DNA from: Sphaerolaimus hirsutus
Taxonomy: Eukaryota; Nematoda; Chromadorea; Monhysterida; Sphaerolaimidae
DNA: 64,000 nucleotides
Assembly (NCBI GenBank): GCA_964036195.1
Contig: OZ038450.1
Span: 28,646,794 to 28,710,793, forward strand
Reading direction: 5' to 3'
Part shown: in pieces, positions 19,662-29,757 of the stretch
Layout: each line of letters opens with the position of its first letter
Position numbering within the stretch: the first letter of the stretch is position 1
Notes under the pieces: model-generated
Seen by the model: only the letters and a program-made list of their open reading frames with translations
Told to the model about the DNA's origin: nothing
The model's database searches: none
Program-made: the position numbers and the translations under genes

Positions 19662-21220
19662 GCAATTGTGATAATAATGAGTATGATGTTCACAGCTGTT
19701 TGAAGTGGCCCAGTGAGTAACGTATCTAATGCAGACGCACCACCTGTGACACTACCGTGAATGATGTGACCCAATTCTTTTCCTACACCTTCAAAATATG
19801 CACCAACCCCTTGGCCGATGCCAGCAATATATGCTTGCACTGCTTTAGGATCGTTGGATTTCGTTGCAATATAATCGACTGAACGTGTGACTTGTTGTTC
19901 GAGTCGTTGCAAATTTTGAAAGTGATGATGTGCAGCCATGATACTGAATGCAATATCAGTCATGCTTACACCTGGTGACCCGGAAACATTTAGTGTGAAT
20001 GGTTTCCACGAGCCAGCCCAAATTAATTCGATTGGGAGTTTTGTGACGTGCAAATTCGTTGGTCCGTTTTCGTTGGCCCATGAATTATCATTTAATTGAT
20101 AATATTTGTGATCTTTCATGAGACAATGATCTATTGGTGAATGTGTGATCAGATCATTGGTACCAGGAGCAACGAACATAATATGTGGGTGATTTGTAAC
20201 TTTGACCGGCAGAAATTTATAACAAGTATTGTTATATTCGTGTTGAAAATAAATAATTTCTGCTGTGACTGGTTTACAATCCCAGAACATTAATATATCT
20301 CCATGCCATTCAGCATAGAGATTTTGACGTCCTAGCAATGCTCGCAAGCCAAGTGTGGGATTGAATGTGACAATTGCATGAATTATATCTAGTTGGGTCT
20401 GACGGATGTGACATAATTGTTGCCAGATAGATCCAAATTGTTTTTGTTCTAGATGTGCAATTTTGTCAACTTCATATTGTTGACGAGCTGTGAGCAAGTG
20501 AAACACACCAACATCAAGATCTGGTGCGAGTTTGAAATGAAGAGGAGCTTTTTCGGTCGGAGGCTTTTTCAATTTCTTAAGTTGATATCGAAGAAATTGA
20601 ATGAATGCCGAGCCCTGGTCAATATATTTTGCGTCTTTTGGCACGCATTCTGCATTATTTGGGAATTGTTGTGATCTCCATGTGACAGAAAATGCAGCTT
20701 GCAATTTTTCCACTATGTAATGATTTTGTGAATATTGCGCATCAAATTGACCAATCTCTTGGAATGCACACTGCTTGTTAAATGCGGTAGCATTCCATAA
20801 AGAGACGCCATTGTCGCTGTCATAACAATAGCCGGCTTGTGGGTTGCAATGTGACAGATCTTGAATTTCGGAAACTATTTTCTTTCCATCAAGACTTGCG
20901 ACCACACCTTCCTCTATGTGAAAGTTCATTACTGTGTTACTCAGATTGTGACAAAAGTAACAATAATCGATGTGAAGTGATTTGTTAGTGCTCCACAATG
21001 CATGACCGATTTTTATTAAGGGTTCGCCTTTCCAAGTTTTATTTTGGTAGGCGATCATGCAATCGTAGGTTGTGACTCTGTGATTTTTAATGATTTCTGG
21101 TGGTAGCATAGCTTTTCCGCCCACCAGACTCATATACGTGACTATAGTATGCTCTTGTTGAAAGCATCTATAAATTGGTGTTGTTTGTGGCTGAACACGC
21201 AACGTCCATATGGATACCAC
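19049..21220 (-). CDS. Envelope-like glycoprotein ORF of the BEL element
   Basis: The 723-codon ORF follows the integrase ORF and overlaps its end by several tens of bases in another frame. The open frame has no ATG near its start (first Met is about residue 30), so a spliced leader is likely. The outer part is Cys-rich with N-glycosylation sequons (NKS, NLS, NAT, NNT, NVS). A hydrophobic segment at about residues 508-531 (TAVNIILIIITIACIGYIGY) is a good transmembrane anchor. A Gly-rich amphipathic stretch (AGIGQGVGAYFEGVG) lies just before it. A long basic, Ser-rich tail of about 190 residues follows and overlaps another open frame. I cannot assign it to a named viral glycoprotein class. Its job would be cell-surface display or entry, as in env-bearing BEL elements. 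Confidence 0.7.
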   Translation of the reverse strand: MVSIWTLRVQPQTTPIYRCFQQEHTIVTYMSLVGGKAMLPPEIIKNHRVTTYDCMIAYQNKTWKGEPLIKIGHALWSTNKSLHIDYCYFCHNLSNTVMNFHIEEGVVASLDGKKIVSEIQDLSHCNPQAGYCYDSDNGVSLWNATAFNKQCAFQEIGQFDAQYSQNHYIVEKLQAAFSVTWRSQQFPNNAECVPKDAKYIDQGSAFIQFLRYQLKKLKKPPTEKAPLHFKLAPDLDVGVFHLLTARQQYEVDKIAHLEQKQFGSIWQQLCHIRQTQLDIIHAIVTFNPTLGLRALLGRQNLYAEWHGDILMFWDCKPVTAEIIYFQHEYNNTCYKFLPVKVTNHPHIMFVAPGTNDLITHSPIDHCLMKDHKYYQLNDNSWANENGPTNLHVTKLPIELIWAGSWKPFTLNVSGSPGVSMTDIAFSIMAAHHHFQNLQRLEQQVTRSVDYIATKSNDPKAVQAYIAGIGQGVGAYFEGVGKELGHIIHGSVTGGASALDTLLTGPLQTAVNIILIIITIACIGYIGYVYMQWRLVTGRGMLPDIKGFFRRKGRRDRSPNNRGPRPFSKEKSVSDGDVTARRNRQVASTNPLCQIKPSHNRQVRHSYLQSLSHPSNEFLHSNGFQDARYSLDRIPRSVIVPNAPKKSKWRRVRAGSQNLHSPASHNRRARHQTPDSQSPSLSQRKSQWKTRSLTASPCKSDSRDSLESQGSQVSRNRHTKHFPL

Positions 21221-21258
21221 AATATCCTCTATGGCTGTGACTTGAGGAAAGTGACATG

Positions 21259-24200
21259 TTACTTTTTCTGGAAGTATTGCGTGTATTGCGGAAGTTGTAT
21301 TGCGTGCCCAGTGCGTGTTTTATGGCACAGATTAAAAGTTTTGTGATATTGATCTGTCCATGTGAGCGCGTTGGCTAATTTTGATTGTATTAGCAACGAA
21401 AGCGCCATTAAATGTGACACGTTTCCCCAGAACAAATATGTGCCAGTATAGCGACATGTTCGACGTGGGTTTGCGCGTCTTGCATCTTGCTGTGAAGATT
21501 GTGATTGTTGATGTGATTTATCAGTTTGTGAATCATCACCCTTATCAGGTGAAGGCTGTGAATTATCATCATCCTTTACCTCAGTGTCGATTTTATATTC
21601 AACACCGTCCTCTGTGTCGATTTCAAGAGGCACTAGGTTAGATGGAGATCTACGTGTGCGACGGCCGTTACTTGACAATACTGTGACTGCGCGTATTTTG
21701 CCATCGCTTGACACGTGTATTTCGTGAACGCGGCCCATTTGCCACATGCCGCGTGGCTGTTTATCATCTGTGATTAACACCACTTGGCCACGTTTGGGAG
21801 CTTCATTGATTGTGCCTTTTTTCAAGCGTTGATTTTTAGCTCGATCTTTGAGTAGGTCAATGTATTGACGTGACCACTCGTACCAAAGCACTTCACGATT
21901 GTGACGAATTTGGTCCCAAAGTAATGTGATGTCATCTCTGTCCTTTTCAGGCACAGAGTTGAGTGCAATTTCGTCAATGCAGTTGACGTCATTGACACGT
22001 GGGGGTGTGAGTGTGTAGGTTTTTTCGATTTGTGAGGGTGTGAGGTTGAAAGAACCATCCGTCATTCTTTCCCATTCTTCTTTTGGAATTTTTCGCATGG
22101 GTTCAATCGTGGTGGAATCGAGTTCCAACTCACGTTTTTCATCCATGTAACATGGTGGTGGGGTGCCCCAAAGAAAATGTATTGGGCGCAGTATTGCTGC
22201 ACCAATGTCTGTGTTTGACAAGTGTGACAATGGTCGCGTATTGACGGAGAATTCGACGTCAAGCATGACTGTGAGAAATTCATGCCATGTGAGACAACGT
22301 CGTCCGCATGCTTTTTTGAGCAAGCGTTTGACTAAACCTACCATGCGTTCGTACACGCCGCCCTGCCAAGGACTATTGGCTGTGATAAAATGCCATTTTA
22401 CGTCCGGTAGCATTTTGACACAATTTTTGAATGCAGGGGCATTGTCGGACCAAATTGTGTCCGGCATGCCTCGACGTGAAATAAAACGATTTAGAGCCAT
22501 AATTGTGTCGGCCGTCGAGACACTATTAGTTGACTCCAAATGAATGGCGCGTGTGCTGAAGCATGTTAGCAGCAAAATGTGTTGATTGTGACGGGTTCCG
22601 TTCTGTGAATAAACTAACGGTCCCATATAATCAATGCCAATATGTTGAAATGGCTTGATTTGTGATTGAGTTCGAGTGACAGGTAATGTGTGAAAATCAG
22701 GTAATGTGAATGGACCTCCTTCCGCTTTGCGGCATGTGACACATTTTCGCAAAATTTTTGCAACTACCTGCTTGGCACTTGACAACCAGCAGTGTTCGCG
22801 TAAATCTGCTAAAGTGTGAAGCATGCCACTGTGACCAGCAAGCTCATGAAAATGAGTAACCACTAACGTTGTTAACCACCCAGTCTTTGGCAGGTAGTAA
22901 AACAACGAAGGGTTTCGATGTTCTTTGTGAGACACACGCGTGACACAATATAATAAATTATTCCACGCGTCCCATTTGAGCATGTGGTGTTTGCCAAGTT
23001 GCGCTTGTGAAATGCAACTGGCACATTCCTCTGCCTGTGAAATGCGCAATACATGTCGAAATGCTTCGTTCAAATCAGCTTGTGTGATGGGTTTTGATAA
23101 ATATTCGCTTTCGCGCTTTGCAGCTTTATGCATGGAGCGATTTAGCCAATATGTCTTGACACGAAGCAGATATACGACAGTACGCAACAATTTTGACAGT
23201 GTTGAAAATCGTCGAATGTCGATTTCGAATGGATTTGAAGGGATGTGACGCTGTCGACTTTCGACAAACGGATTTTGAGGAGTGACATTTTGTGACAAAT
23301 TGGGGTCCAAGTTGACAGGTACTTGCTGTGCAAGAGCATTAGCTGGTTGTGAATCAGGCTGTGAAACGGGCTGTGAAGTTACTGCTCCAGCATATAAAGG
23401 TCGACTGATGTGAATGTCGCCTTTCGCAAGCTCTTCGGTGACAGGTTGCGCTTGATATTGCGAAATGTCAAGCATGGTTGATGTGAGAGGTTCAGCTAAA
23501 AAGGTGGGTCCGGTGAACCACATTGTTTCGATCATCAGTTGATCAAAAGTACAACCCCGTGACGCGATGTCGGCTGGGTTGTCTTTTGTAGCAACCTTGC
23601 AAATTTGAATGCAATGTTTTGACATTAGTGAGTGGATTTTTGTGACCCGATTGTTGACAAAAGTAGCCAGCGGCTTTGCAGTATATAGCCAGCCGATGAC
23701 AACTGTACTATCGGTCCAGAGGAAATTACTGTGAATTTTCCATCCACCCAGCTCAACGAGTTCATGATGTAAATAATCGATGAGCTGTGCACCAATTGTG
23801 ACACCTAGCAATTCCAAGCGTGTGATTGTGAGGGGTTGACCTTGTTTTGACGGAAGTGGGGCTAGTTTTGTGCGAGCTGTGAGAAAACCACTAAAATATC
23901 GGTCATCTTCATAACCGTATTCGTCAGGTGAAATCGCTTGTTGACGCAAATAAGCGCAAACGGCGTATCCGTCTTTTGAGGCATCGCAAAACACATGTAA
24001 TTCTAATGGCCTTGTGACAGCTTTGACATCGATGCCAAAAGAGTGAAATGAGCGCGGGAATTTGATTTGACTTATGGACGAAAGATGTCGTTTTAAATCG
24101 TCCAGTAAGTCATCCGCCTCTGGGTCTTCAATGAGTTCATCCCAGGTTGTGATATTGCACCTTTGAATTATTTGTGACACGCGAAATTTCAACCGAAATA

Positions 24201-24987
24201 ACGCGGGTGCTGTGACGCCAATAGGATCGTATGTTGAAGCCAGCAATTTATTTAAATTGCGACGAGTGGCTGTGACAATGAGCGTGAAATCTTTCTTGGG
24301 AGCTGGCACCGCAATGGTGTCTTCAATGTGATCGTAAACGAGACCCATTACTTTGATATATTGTGACTTTTTCGGGTTGAGGTCATCGGGTTTGATTTTC
24401 TCCGAGACCATAGGCGAATTTGTCATCCATTCGCGCATGTTGAAATTTGCTCTGGCAAAAACAGCTTTAATTAAACGATAGAGCTGTATTGCATATTTGT
24501 CATCATCTACGCTGATAACTAAATTATCAACGTAAATGCTGTTGAGCAACAGCTCCAGTTTCATTCGTTCATTGGTTTCAGCGGGATGCATGTGAGCTAA
24601 TTCTTCTTCTAGGTGATATTTGATGACAGTTGACAAAATGGATGGACTGCATGTGAGGCCAAACAGCACCCTTGTGAATTGCATCATTTGAATATTGTCT
24701 TCATGTGACGGAATGGTGTCATCACGCAGCCAGTAAAATTTTGTGAAAGCGCGTGATTTTGGGTGAAGAGCAATTTGTAAAAATGCTTTTTCAATATCTG
24801 CTAATAACACCACTTTTCCGGCTCTGAAGCGAAGCATTAATCCGAGCGCCAGGGGTGTGAGAACTGGGCCTCGAAATAAGCAATTATTGAGACTTGGCTT
24901 GCCTGCAGAACCATCATACACTATTCGACATGTTGTCGATCTGCCAGGTGTGAGGACAGGTTGGTGAGGTAAGATGTGTTCTTGCAA
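21259..24987 (-). CDS. pol: BEL/Pao pol: RT, RNase H, integrase
   Basis: The 1242-codon frame has no ATG at its start because it continues from the gag-protease ORF, in the +1 frame. In order: reverse transcriptase (ADIEKAF near 63, FGLTCSP near 109, YVDN at 152-155), A17-peptidase-like region (about 185-330), RNase H (Asp 335, Glu 392, Asp 426), integrase zinc site (HFHELAGH to CVTC, about 712-752), integrase core (Asp 786, Asp 848, Glu 880) and a DUF5641-like domain (about 1030-1110). All catalytic residues are present except that the usual YVDD reads YVDN. It copies element RNA to DNA and inserts it. The frame is open throughout, fitting a recent, possibly active copy. Confidence 0.93.
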   Translation of the reverse strand: MQEHILPHQPVLTPGRSTTCRIVYDGSAGKPSLNNCLFRGPVLTPLALGLMLRFRAGKVVLLADIEKAFLQIALHPKSRAFTKFYWLRDDTIPSHEDNIQMMQFTRVLFGLTCSPSILSTVIKYHLEEELAHMHPAETNERMKLELLLNSIYVDNLVISVDDDKYAIQLYRLIKAVFARANFNMREWMTNSPMVSEKIKPDDLNPKKSQYIKVMGLVYDHIEDTIAVPAPKKDFTLIVTATRRNLNKLLASTYDPIGVTAPALFRLKFRVSQIIQRCNITTWDELIEDPEADDLLDDLKRHLSSISQIKFPRSFHSFGIDVKAVTRPLELHVFCDASKDGYAVCAYLRQQAISPDEYGYEDDRYFSGFLTARTKLAPLPSKQGQPLTITRLELLGVTIGAQLIDYLHHELVELGGWKIHSNFLWTDSTVVIGWLYTAKPLATFVNNRVTKIHSLMSKHCIQICKVATKDNPADIASRGCTFDQLMIETMWFTGPTFLAEPLTSTMLDISQYQAQPVTEELAKGDIHISRPLYAGAVTSQPVSQPDSQPANALAQQVPVNLDPNLSQNVTPQNPFVESRQRHIPSNPFEIDIRRFSTLSKLLRTVVYLLRVKTYWLNRSMHKAAKRESEYLSKPITQADLNEAFRHVLRISQAEECASCISQAQLGKHHMLKWDAWNNLLYCVTRVSHKEHRNPSLFYYLPKTGWLTTLVVTHFHELAGHSGMLHTLADLREHCWLSSAKQVVAKILRKCVTCRKAEGGPFTLPDFHTLPVTRTQSQIKPFQHIGIDYMGPLVYSQNGTRHNQHILLLTCFSTRAIHLESTNSVSTADTIMALNRFISRRGMPDTIWSDNAPAFKNCVKMLPDVKWHFITANSPWQGGVYERMVGLVKRLLKKACGRRCLTWHEFLTVMLDVEFSVNTRPLSHLSNTDIGAAILRPIHFLWGTPPPCYMDEKRELELDSTTIEPMRKIPKEEWERMTDGSFNLTPSQIEKTYTLTPPRVNDVNCIDEIALNSVPEKDRDDITLLWDQIRHNREVLWYEWSRQYIDLLKDRAKNQRLKKGTINEAPKRGQVVLITDDKQPRGMWQMGRVHEIHVSSDGKIRAVTVLSSNGRRTRRSPSNLVPLEIDTEDGVEYKIDTEVKDDDNSQPSPDKGDDSQTDKSHQQSQSSQQDARRANPRRTCRYTGTYLFWGNVSHLMALSLLIQSKLANALTWTDQYHKTFNLCHKTRTGHAIQLPQYTQYFQKK

Positions 24988-27900
24988 ACCATCTTGTGAA
25001 CCATAGACGGGTTCTATGACCCCCTTGTGAAGTTGATCTGAGATGACTTTCGCGTATGTAGCGAATAAATCGGATATCTTTTCGAAACCGTTTTAACAGT
25101 GACAGAAAGCGACGAAATGCTTCTGCATTGTTAGTTGGCAATTCTTGAATGGTTGATTTGAATGGCCAATCCACGCTATAGCGACCAGTTTCTGGATCAA
25201 GAGTGATTGATTCCAGAATTAACTGTTCAGCTATGTCGTCATCATGTGATAAGGGATCATCTGTGATACCTATTGACTCGAGACTGTGAAATTGAAATAA
25301 TGTCTCTTGGCCAACAGCAACAGCTGATGAAGCATGTGAACTGCATGAAACCATGAATTGATGTGGGGAAATGTCGGGTGTTGTGACGAATGATTGTGAG
25401 GACGCATTTCCTCCTAACATCAGCCCAAGTATTGATTCGACTATGATCAAGCCAGATGGGAGTTCGATTTCTGTCGGTCGAATATCGAACTTCCAATAAT
25501 AGTCTTGACCAATGACTACATCTGGTTGACATAGTTTGTGACAAAACTCTTCAGTCATTTCGGTCAATTCAAGCGGTTCTGCGAATTGTTCTTGTGCATG
25601 TTCACCGTACACAATATAAATGACTGTTTTGTCGTCTTGTGACAAAGGAGGTGGGCATGCATATGTTGCCAAATTATCCACTGCACGTAAGGTGAGCGGA
25701 ATTTGTAACATATTGCCCTTATTGTCAACGTGTTTGTAAATAGGCATGACAGCCTCAACCAAAAACGTATTGACTGTGACGGGCGTTTTTGTCGCAAACA
25801 CGTTCATTTGAAGAACAACATCTCCTTTGTTTTCAAAGTTATACTCATTTGCCACGGATGCTTTAATGTATGAATATTCGCATCCAGTGTCAAAGAATAT
25901 TAACAAAGGGTCTGTGACTCGATTTAATTCAGCGTCTTTATTAATTAATGAAGCCTGGGCCACTTGCAAACGAACAATAGGTGCAAAATCGAACTCACAT
26001 TCTTGTTCGGCCTGCTGCCTGGTAGCGGTGTTGGGGTTACCGTAACCCGCCTGTGCGCTCAGCACCTCCACCGTGGGCCTGTGACTAGGTTGAAGTGGCA
26101 CCGACGATAACATTTGGTTCGGGTTGAGGTGTGGGTACACCTCGTACCGTTTTTGTTGGAAGCCGCGGATTTTGGCCTCGACAGTCTCCATATCTGTGCC
26201 TTCCTGGATGAGGTTGGCACGGAGCGTCGTCCACAGCTCGTTCTCGCTGTGATATTTGCGGGCTTCCTCCTGAGCTTTCGCCTGTTGTGCGTTAGCGGGC
26301 CTTGGCCATTCGCCCATGTCGAGCGGGCCGTCCATGTCCAGCTGGTACAGCGTACTCTGTCTCCACCGGAAATCGTTTTCGTCCGGTGGGATGACACACA
26401 CGCTCATCGGTTCCGTATGTGAAGGCGGATACGATGGCGGTGCATGTGACGACGCCGCGCCCGTTGTGATTACCTGAGCGTTGACGAAATTAGCGCTCGT
26501 TGCTTTGACAAAGGCTTTATTTTGTGAATTGTTTACCTGACGCCTGGCGGGTGCCTGTCGGGTAGGACAGAACGCCCCGTGATGCTGACCAATCTGGCGA
26601 CAGTAGTAGCAACTCAATTGTTGAGTGCACTGTGCCGCTTGATGGCCTCTGCGCGTGCAGCGCGTGCACACGTCGCCCAAAGCTCGCAACCGTTCAGTGC
26701 GCTCTCTCGGTGTGACGTATTGAGGGCAATCGGTTGTGTAGTGCTCTTTGACGCCGCAGAACAAGCACTCGAATTTCGGCTGGCGATAGTTAGCAGCAGG
26801 TTGTGAGGGCTGCTTTTGACTAATCGCTCCGATCGCCGGAGTTCTGGGAGGTTGAGTGGAATTTTTATTTTTTCCTTGTGATTTACCAGCGTTAGCGTTG
26901 GTACCAGCAAAAGCAACCGTATTGTGAATAGGTTTTGGTTTTGAAAAGGTATTTTGTGATTTATTTCCCTTTTTCTTTTGCTGTTGCCAACCTCCTCCAT
27001 TTTGTGGCTTTTTTACCGATGAATTTTGTGATTTCTGAACAACAGTTGAAGATTGTGAACTTTGTTGTTCTGTTTTCATCGCGTCTAACCGAGCACGAGC
27101 AATGGTAGTTAATGCATCTACAAACCTGACGACTGTGAGTTCGGTGTCGCCGGTTACAGCGGTGCGCATCGAATTCCGGTGTTCTTCTGTGACGGCAAGA
27201 ACAATATTATCGGGAAGATAACCACGAATTATTCTTAATACTGCCCCAGAATCGACACTTTCACCTCTTTCTTTAAGTTGATTGAGAGTTGACAAAAGGG
27301 TTCGTGTGAAATTTGTGAGAGAGTCTCCTCTTGACGAAGGTTTTTCAAGTGAATACAATTTATCCCAAAGGGCGGCTTGTACCCGATGCGTTTCACCAAA
27401 GTTTGATTGTAACATGGTGACCGCTGTGATGTAATCTCGACCATCACCTTTTAATCCGGCCAGCAGTTCTGCTGCTGGACCGGTAAGGCTGAGCTTGAGG
27501 TATGTATATTTCATACCCATTGACAAATTAGCTCGGTCGTGAATTTGAGCTCGAAAAATCTCCCACCAAGCTGCCCATTCTAACGGATCACCGCTATATT
27601 TAGCAAGCTCGATTTTTGGTAACTTTAACAAAGTTTCCGGTTGTGAAGGTTGAGAACTACTTCCCATATTGACATTGTTGTAAGGGGGTTGTGAAAGGGG
27701 TTGAGTAGTTAAATCAACAGTGGACTGACCTTTCAAGGAAAGTATCAACCTTTCCGCGGATTTGATGTGCGCTTGGGCGGACGCAATCCTCGATTCCAGC
27801 TCATCCATGAGCATCATCGCGTTGTTCGAGCCCGAGTAGAGCGCGCGCTCCAATTTGGCGTTGGCGCTCTTTATATCCTCGGCTACTCCGTCTTCGTCTC

Positions 27901-28237
27901 TGTCTAGGCTTGTGATGTAATCTTGGACAGTGGTTGTGAATTTGTCCATAGCCGTAGACAGGTCCGAGCGTTTCATCTCGGCTTGGTAGCCGTAGGCCTG
28001 AAGTAATTCTAATACTTCCTCCGCCGCGCGTATGTTGACGGCGGCGGGTTGTGACTCGTCTTTGACGATTTTAGGAATCGGTTTGGATGTGAAACGCAGC
28101 ACTCCGTTGCGCACTCCAGTCAACGCCCGGCTATGCTGAGTCAACGGATGAGCTGTGTCGAACTCATCAACGTTGCTCACAGGCATAGCTGCGGCGGCGG
28201 CGGCGCCTCGCTGAGCGCGTATGCGTTCGTCGGCCAT
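24914..28237 (-). CDS. gag: BEL/Pao gag-protease polyprotein
   Basis: 1107 codons from an ATG in a good context (GCTATGG), about 280 bases past the PBS. An Ala-rich start is followed by helical sequence (60-170) and a DUF1759-like gag core (about 205-360). Three zinc knuckles of the C-x2-C...H...C type lie at about 491-557, after a Gln/Lys/Asn-rich linker. The aspartic protease (DUF1758-like) has FFDTG at 781-785. The last 45 residues are off-frame: RT sequence continues in the +1 frame from about 25080, so the carboxyl end here is the reading past that point. Gag packages the RNA; the protease matures the polyprotein. Confidence 0.93.
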   Translation of the reverse strand: MADERIRAQRGAAAAAAMPVSNVDEFDTAHPLTQHSRALTGVRNGVLRFTSKPIPKIVKDESQPAAVNIRAAEEVLELLQAYGYQAEMKRSDLSTAMDKFTTTVQDYITSLDRDEDGVAEDIKSANAKLERALYSGSNNAMMLMDELESRIASAQAHIKSAERLILSLKGQSTVDLTTQPLSQPPYNNVNMGSSSQPSQPETLLKLPKIELAKYSGDPLEWAAWWEIFRAQIHDRANLSMGMKYTYLKLSLTGPAAELLAGLKGDGRDYITAVTMLQSNFGETHRVQAALWDKLYSLEKPSSRGDSLTNFTRTLLSTLNQLKERGESVDSGAVLRIIRGYLPDNIVLAVTEEHRNSMRTAVTGDTELTVVRFVDALTTIARARLDAMKTEQQSSQSSTVVQKSQNSSVKKPQNGGGWQQQKKKGNKSQNTFSKPKPIHNTVAFAGTNANAGKSQGKNKNSTQPPRTPAIGAISQKQPSQPAANYRQPKFECLFCGVKEHYTTDCPQYVTPRERTERLRALGDVCTRCTRRGHQAAQCTQQLSCYYCRQIGQHHGAFCPTRQAPARRQVNNSQNKAFVKATSANFVNAQVITTGAASSHAPPSYPPSHTEPMSVCVIPPDENDFRWRQSTLYQLDMDGPLDMGEWPRPANAQQAKAQEEARKYHSENELWTTLRANLIQEGTDMETVEAKIRGFQQKRYEVYPHLNPNQMLSSVPLQPSHRPTVEVLSAQAGYGNPNTATRQQAEQECEFDFAPIVRLQVAQASLINKDAELNRVTDPLLIFFDTGCEYSYIKASVANEYNFENKGDVVLQMNVFATKTPVTVNTFLVEAVMPIYKHVDNKGNMLQIPLTLRAVDNLATYACPPPLSQDDKTVIYIVYGEHAQEQFAEPLELTEMTEEFCHKLCQPDVVIGQDYYWKFDIRPTEIELPSGLIIVESILGLMLGGNASSQSFVTTPDISPHQFMVSCSSHASSAVAVGQETLFQFHSLESIGITDDPLSHDDDIAEQLILESITLDPETGRYSVDWPFKSTIQELPTNNAEAFRRFLSLLKRFRKDIRFIRYIRESHLRSTSQGGHRTRLWFTRWFARTHLTSPTCPHTWQIDNMSNSV
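25075..25090 (-). other. Frame change between gag-protease and RT
   Basis: Near TTTCGAAAAG (sense) the coding signal moves by +1: before it the gag-protease frame is good, after it the RT frame is good and the first frame ends after 55 more codons. It is either a programmed +1 frameshift or a single extra base. The pol ORF overlaps upstream by about 75 bases. Confidence 0.65.
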
Positions 28238-28497
28238 AGCAAAGTTTGATCAATTTATTGCTTATTAGCAAAGTGGTAGCTAGCTGTGAACGAAATAAAA
28301 TAATAAAAATAAATATTTCGTTAATTGTGACTTGTACTTGTAAAATCGTAAGTATTTATGCACACGCTACTAACGATTTTGCGTCCAAAACCGTATTACC
28401 GTAACCCCGTGCTTGTGACTCAGGCTGTGAAAAGCAATTTCCAATGAAATTTCGCGCGAGACGACTTAATTAGAGTGACCAATTAGTTTTAATTAGT

Positions 28498-28516
28498 CAC
28501 CCTGCTCGCTGCGCCA
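28498..28516 (-). other. Primer binding site of the BEL element
   Basis: Sense TGGCGCAGCGAGCAGGGTG begins at the base after the 5' LTR and starts with TGG, as needed to pair with a tRNA ending in CCA. The paired tRNA would end CGCTGCGCCA; a serine-type tRNA is possible, but I could not confirm it. Confidence 0.85.
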
Positions 28517-29617
28517 TGTAAAATAATACGGAACCTGGTTGAAGTGACTTGTGAACTAGCTCCTATTCCTAACCGAGGAAGAGGACAAATGTGAACAAGT
28601 GAAAGTTGACGTGAAGCGTCGTCTCTAGTTGACGTTCCGTTATTTTATCAAATGTGATTAGTTGAGTTGAAGTGAATTGACGTGAGTTAGTGTGAAGCAA
28701 ATTTAGATTGTTTACCAAAGGTTTTGACGAATGTTTTTATTTAGGCGATTAAATACAAAGAATTAAATGTAAATAAAATATATATAAAATTATACGTAAA
28801 CAAAGGAATTAATTTACAACTAAATTAATTACTTAAATAAAACGTAAAAGAAGCTCTAATTACCGGAGAAATAAGGCAATTAAAAGAAGGCACTTAATTA
28901 CGACAAAAGGCGAGAATTAAGTGGCGCGGTTGTGAATAAAGCACCTCAAACAGCGCTGGTGTGAAATAAAGCACTGAGGTGACTTAAAGCACCAAGCGTT
29001 AAACTTAGCACCAAAAACAAGCGACTTAATAAAGTGACTACGGCGCTTATTTAGATCCTAGGAAGAGATTCGTGTGAAGTTGACGAGGTTGCAAACACTG
29101 CCGATTCTAGCTGTGAAATCGGCTTTTAAGGGCCAGACTGATGGCGATTGGTTTGGCGCCAATCGGTCGGCTCTAATCTCCGATTTTTACCCAACATTTC
29201 CAATTGTGAAAGTTCAATCCTCGCCCGCTCGCTTCTCCGATGAAAAGCGAGCTAAACTGGCAAGATAGTGAAAATGTGAGACAAGCCAGACAGCATTTGA
29301 AATGGCGCGCGGGCCCGGCTCCCCGCTCGGGGCGGGCCCGCCGCTTAACATAAACATGACGGCGTATTTGCGTGCTGCTTGTCAAGGAAATGTGGCGGAA
29401 TGTGAGCAATGACTAAGATCTAAATATGTGAGCGATGTGAAGCGCACGTTGTAAACAACATCGCTTGAGATATTAAATGGCGAATGTGAAGATGTTAAGA
29501 AATGGAATGTGAATTATAAATGGAATCGTAATAAGTTGAATTAACTAAATATAAAAGTGAACATAAGAACGTCGACTTAAATATTAAAGATTTTACATTT
29601 TACGATAATGTTACACA
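28517..29617 (-). repeat. 5' LTR of the BEL/Pao element
   Basis: 1101 bp, same ends as the 3' LTR (plus-strand TGTAAAATAATACGG ... GATAATGTTACACA), followed on the right by AATCA. It should carry the promoter for the genomic RNA, read leftward. Confidence 0.95.
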
Positions 29618-29757
29618 AATCAGATCAGAAACTTTACATCATCTGAAAATGTTCCCATCAAAATTAACCCATTGTAAAAACGATATCTTGCTATGAGAAC
29701 ATTCCTACGATTTTTGCTTTGTCGTGGAAATTCATGACTCAGTGAATGAGGCATCTA

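Larger units (their letters stand above)
17315..29617 (-). mobile_element. Complete BEL/Pao LTR retrotransposon with envelope-like ORF
   Basis: The element is 12.3 kb, flanked by AATCA at 17310-17314 and 29618-29622. It is read on the minus strand: 5' LTR at 28517-29617, PBS at 28498-28516, gag-protease ORF, RT-RNase H-integrase ORF, envelope-like ORF, then 3' LTR at 17315-18415. The LTRs are both 1101 bp and I count two substitutions between them, so insertion is recent. DUF1759-like gag, three zinc knuckles, DTG protease, A17-like region and a DUF5641-like tail identify the BEL/Pao (Belpaoviridae) group. It is flanked by MITEs, and no other MITE was seen inside it. Confidence 0.95.

Noticed and set aside
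28498-28516. A tRNA gene at the PBS
   Set aside because: Only the 19 bases complementary to a tRNA end are present; no cloverleaf.
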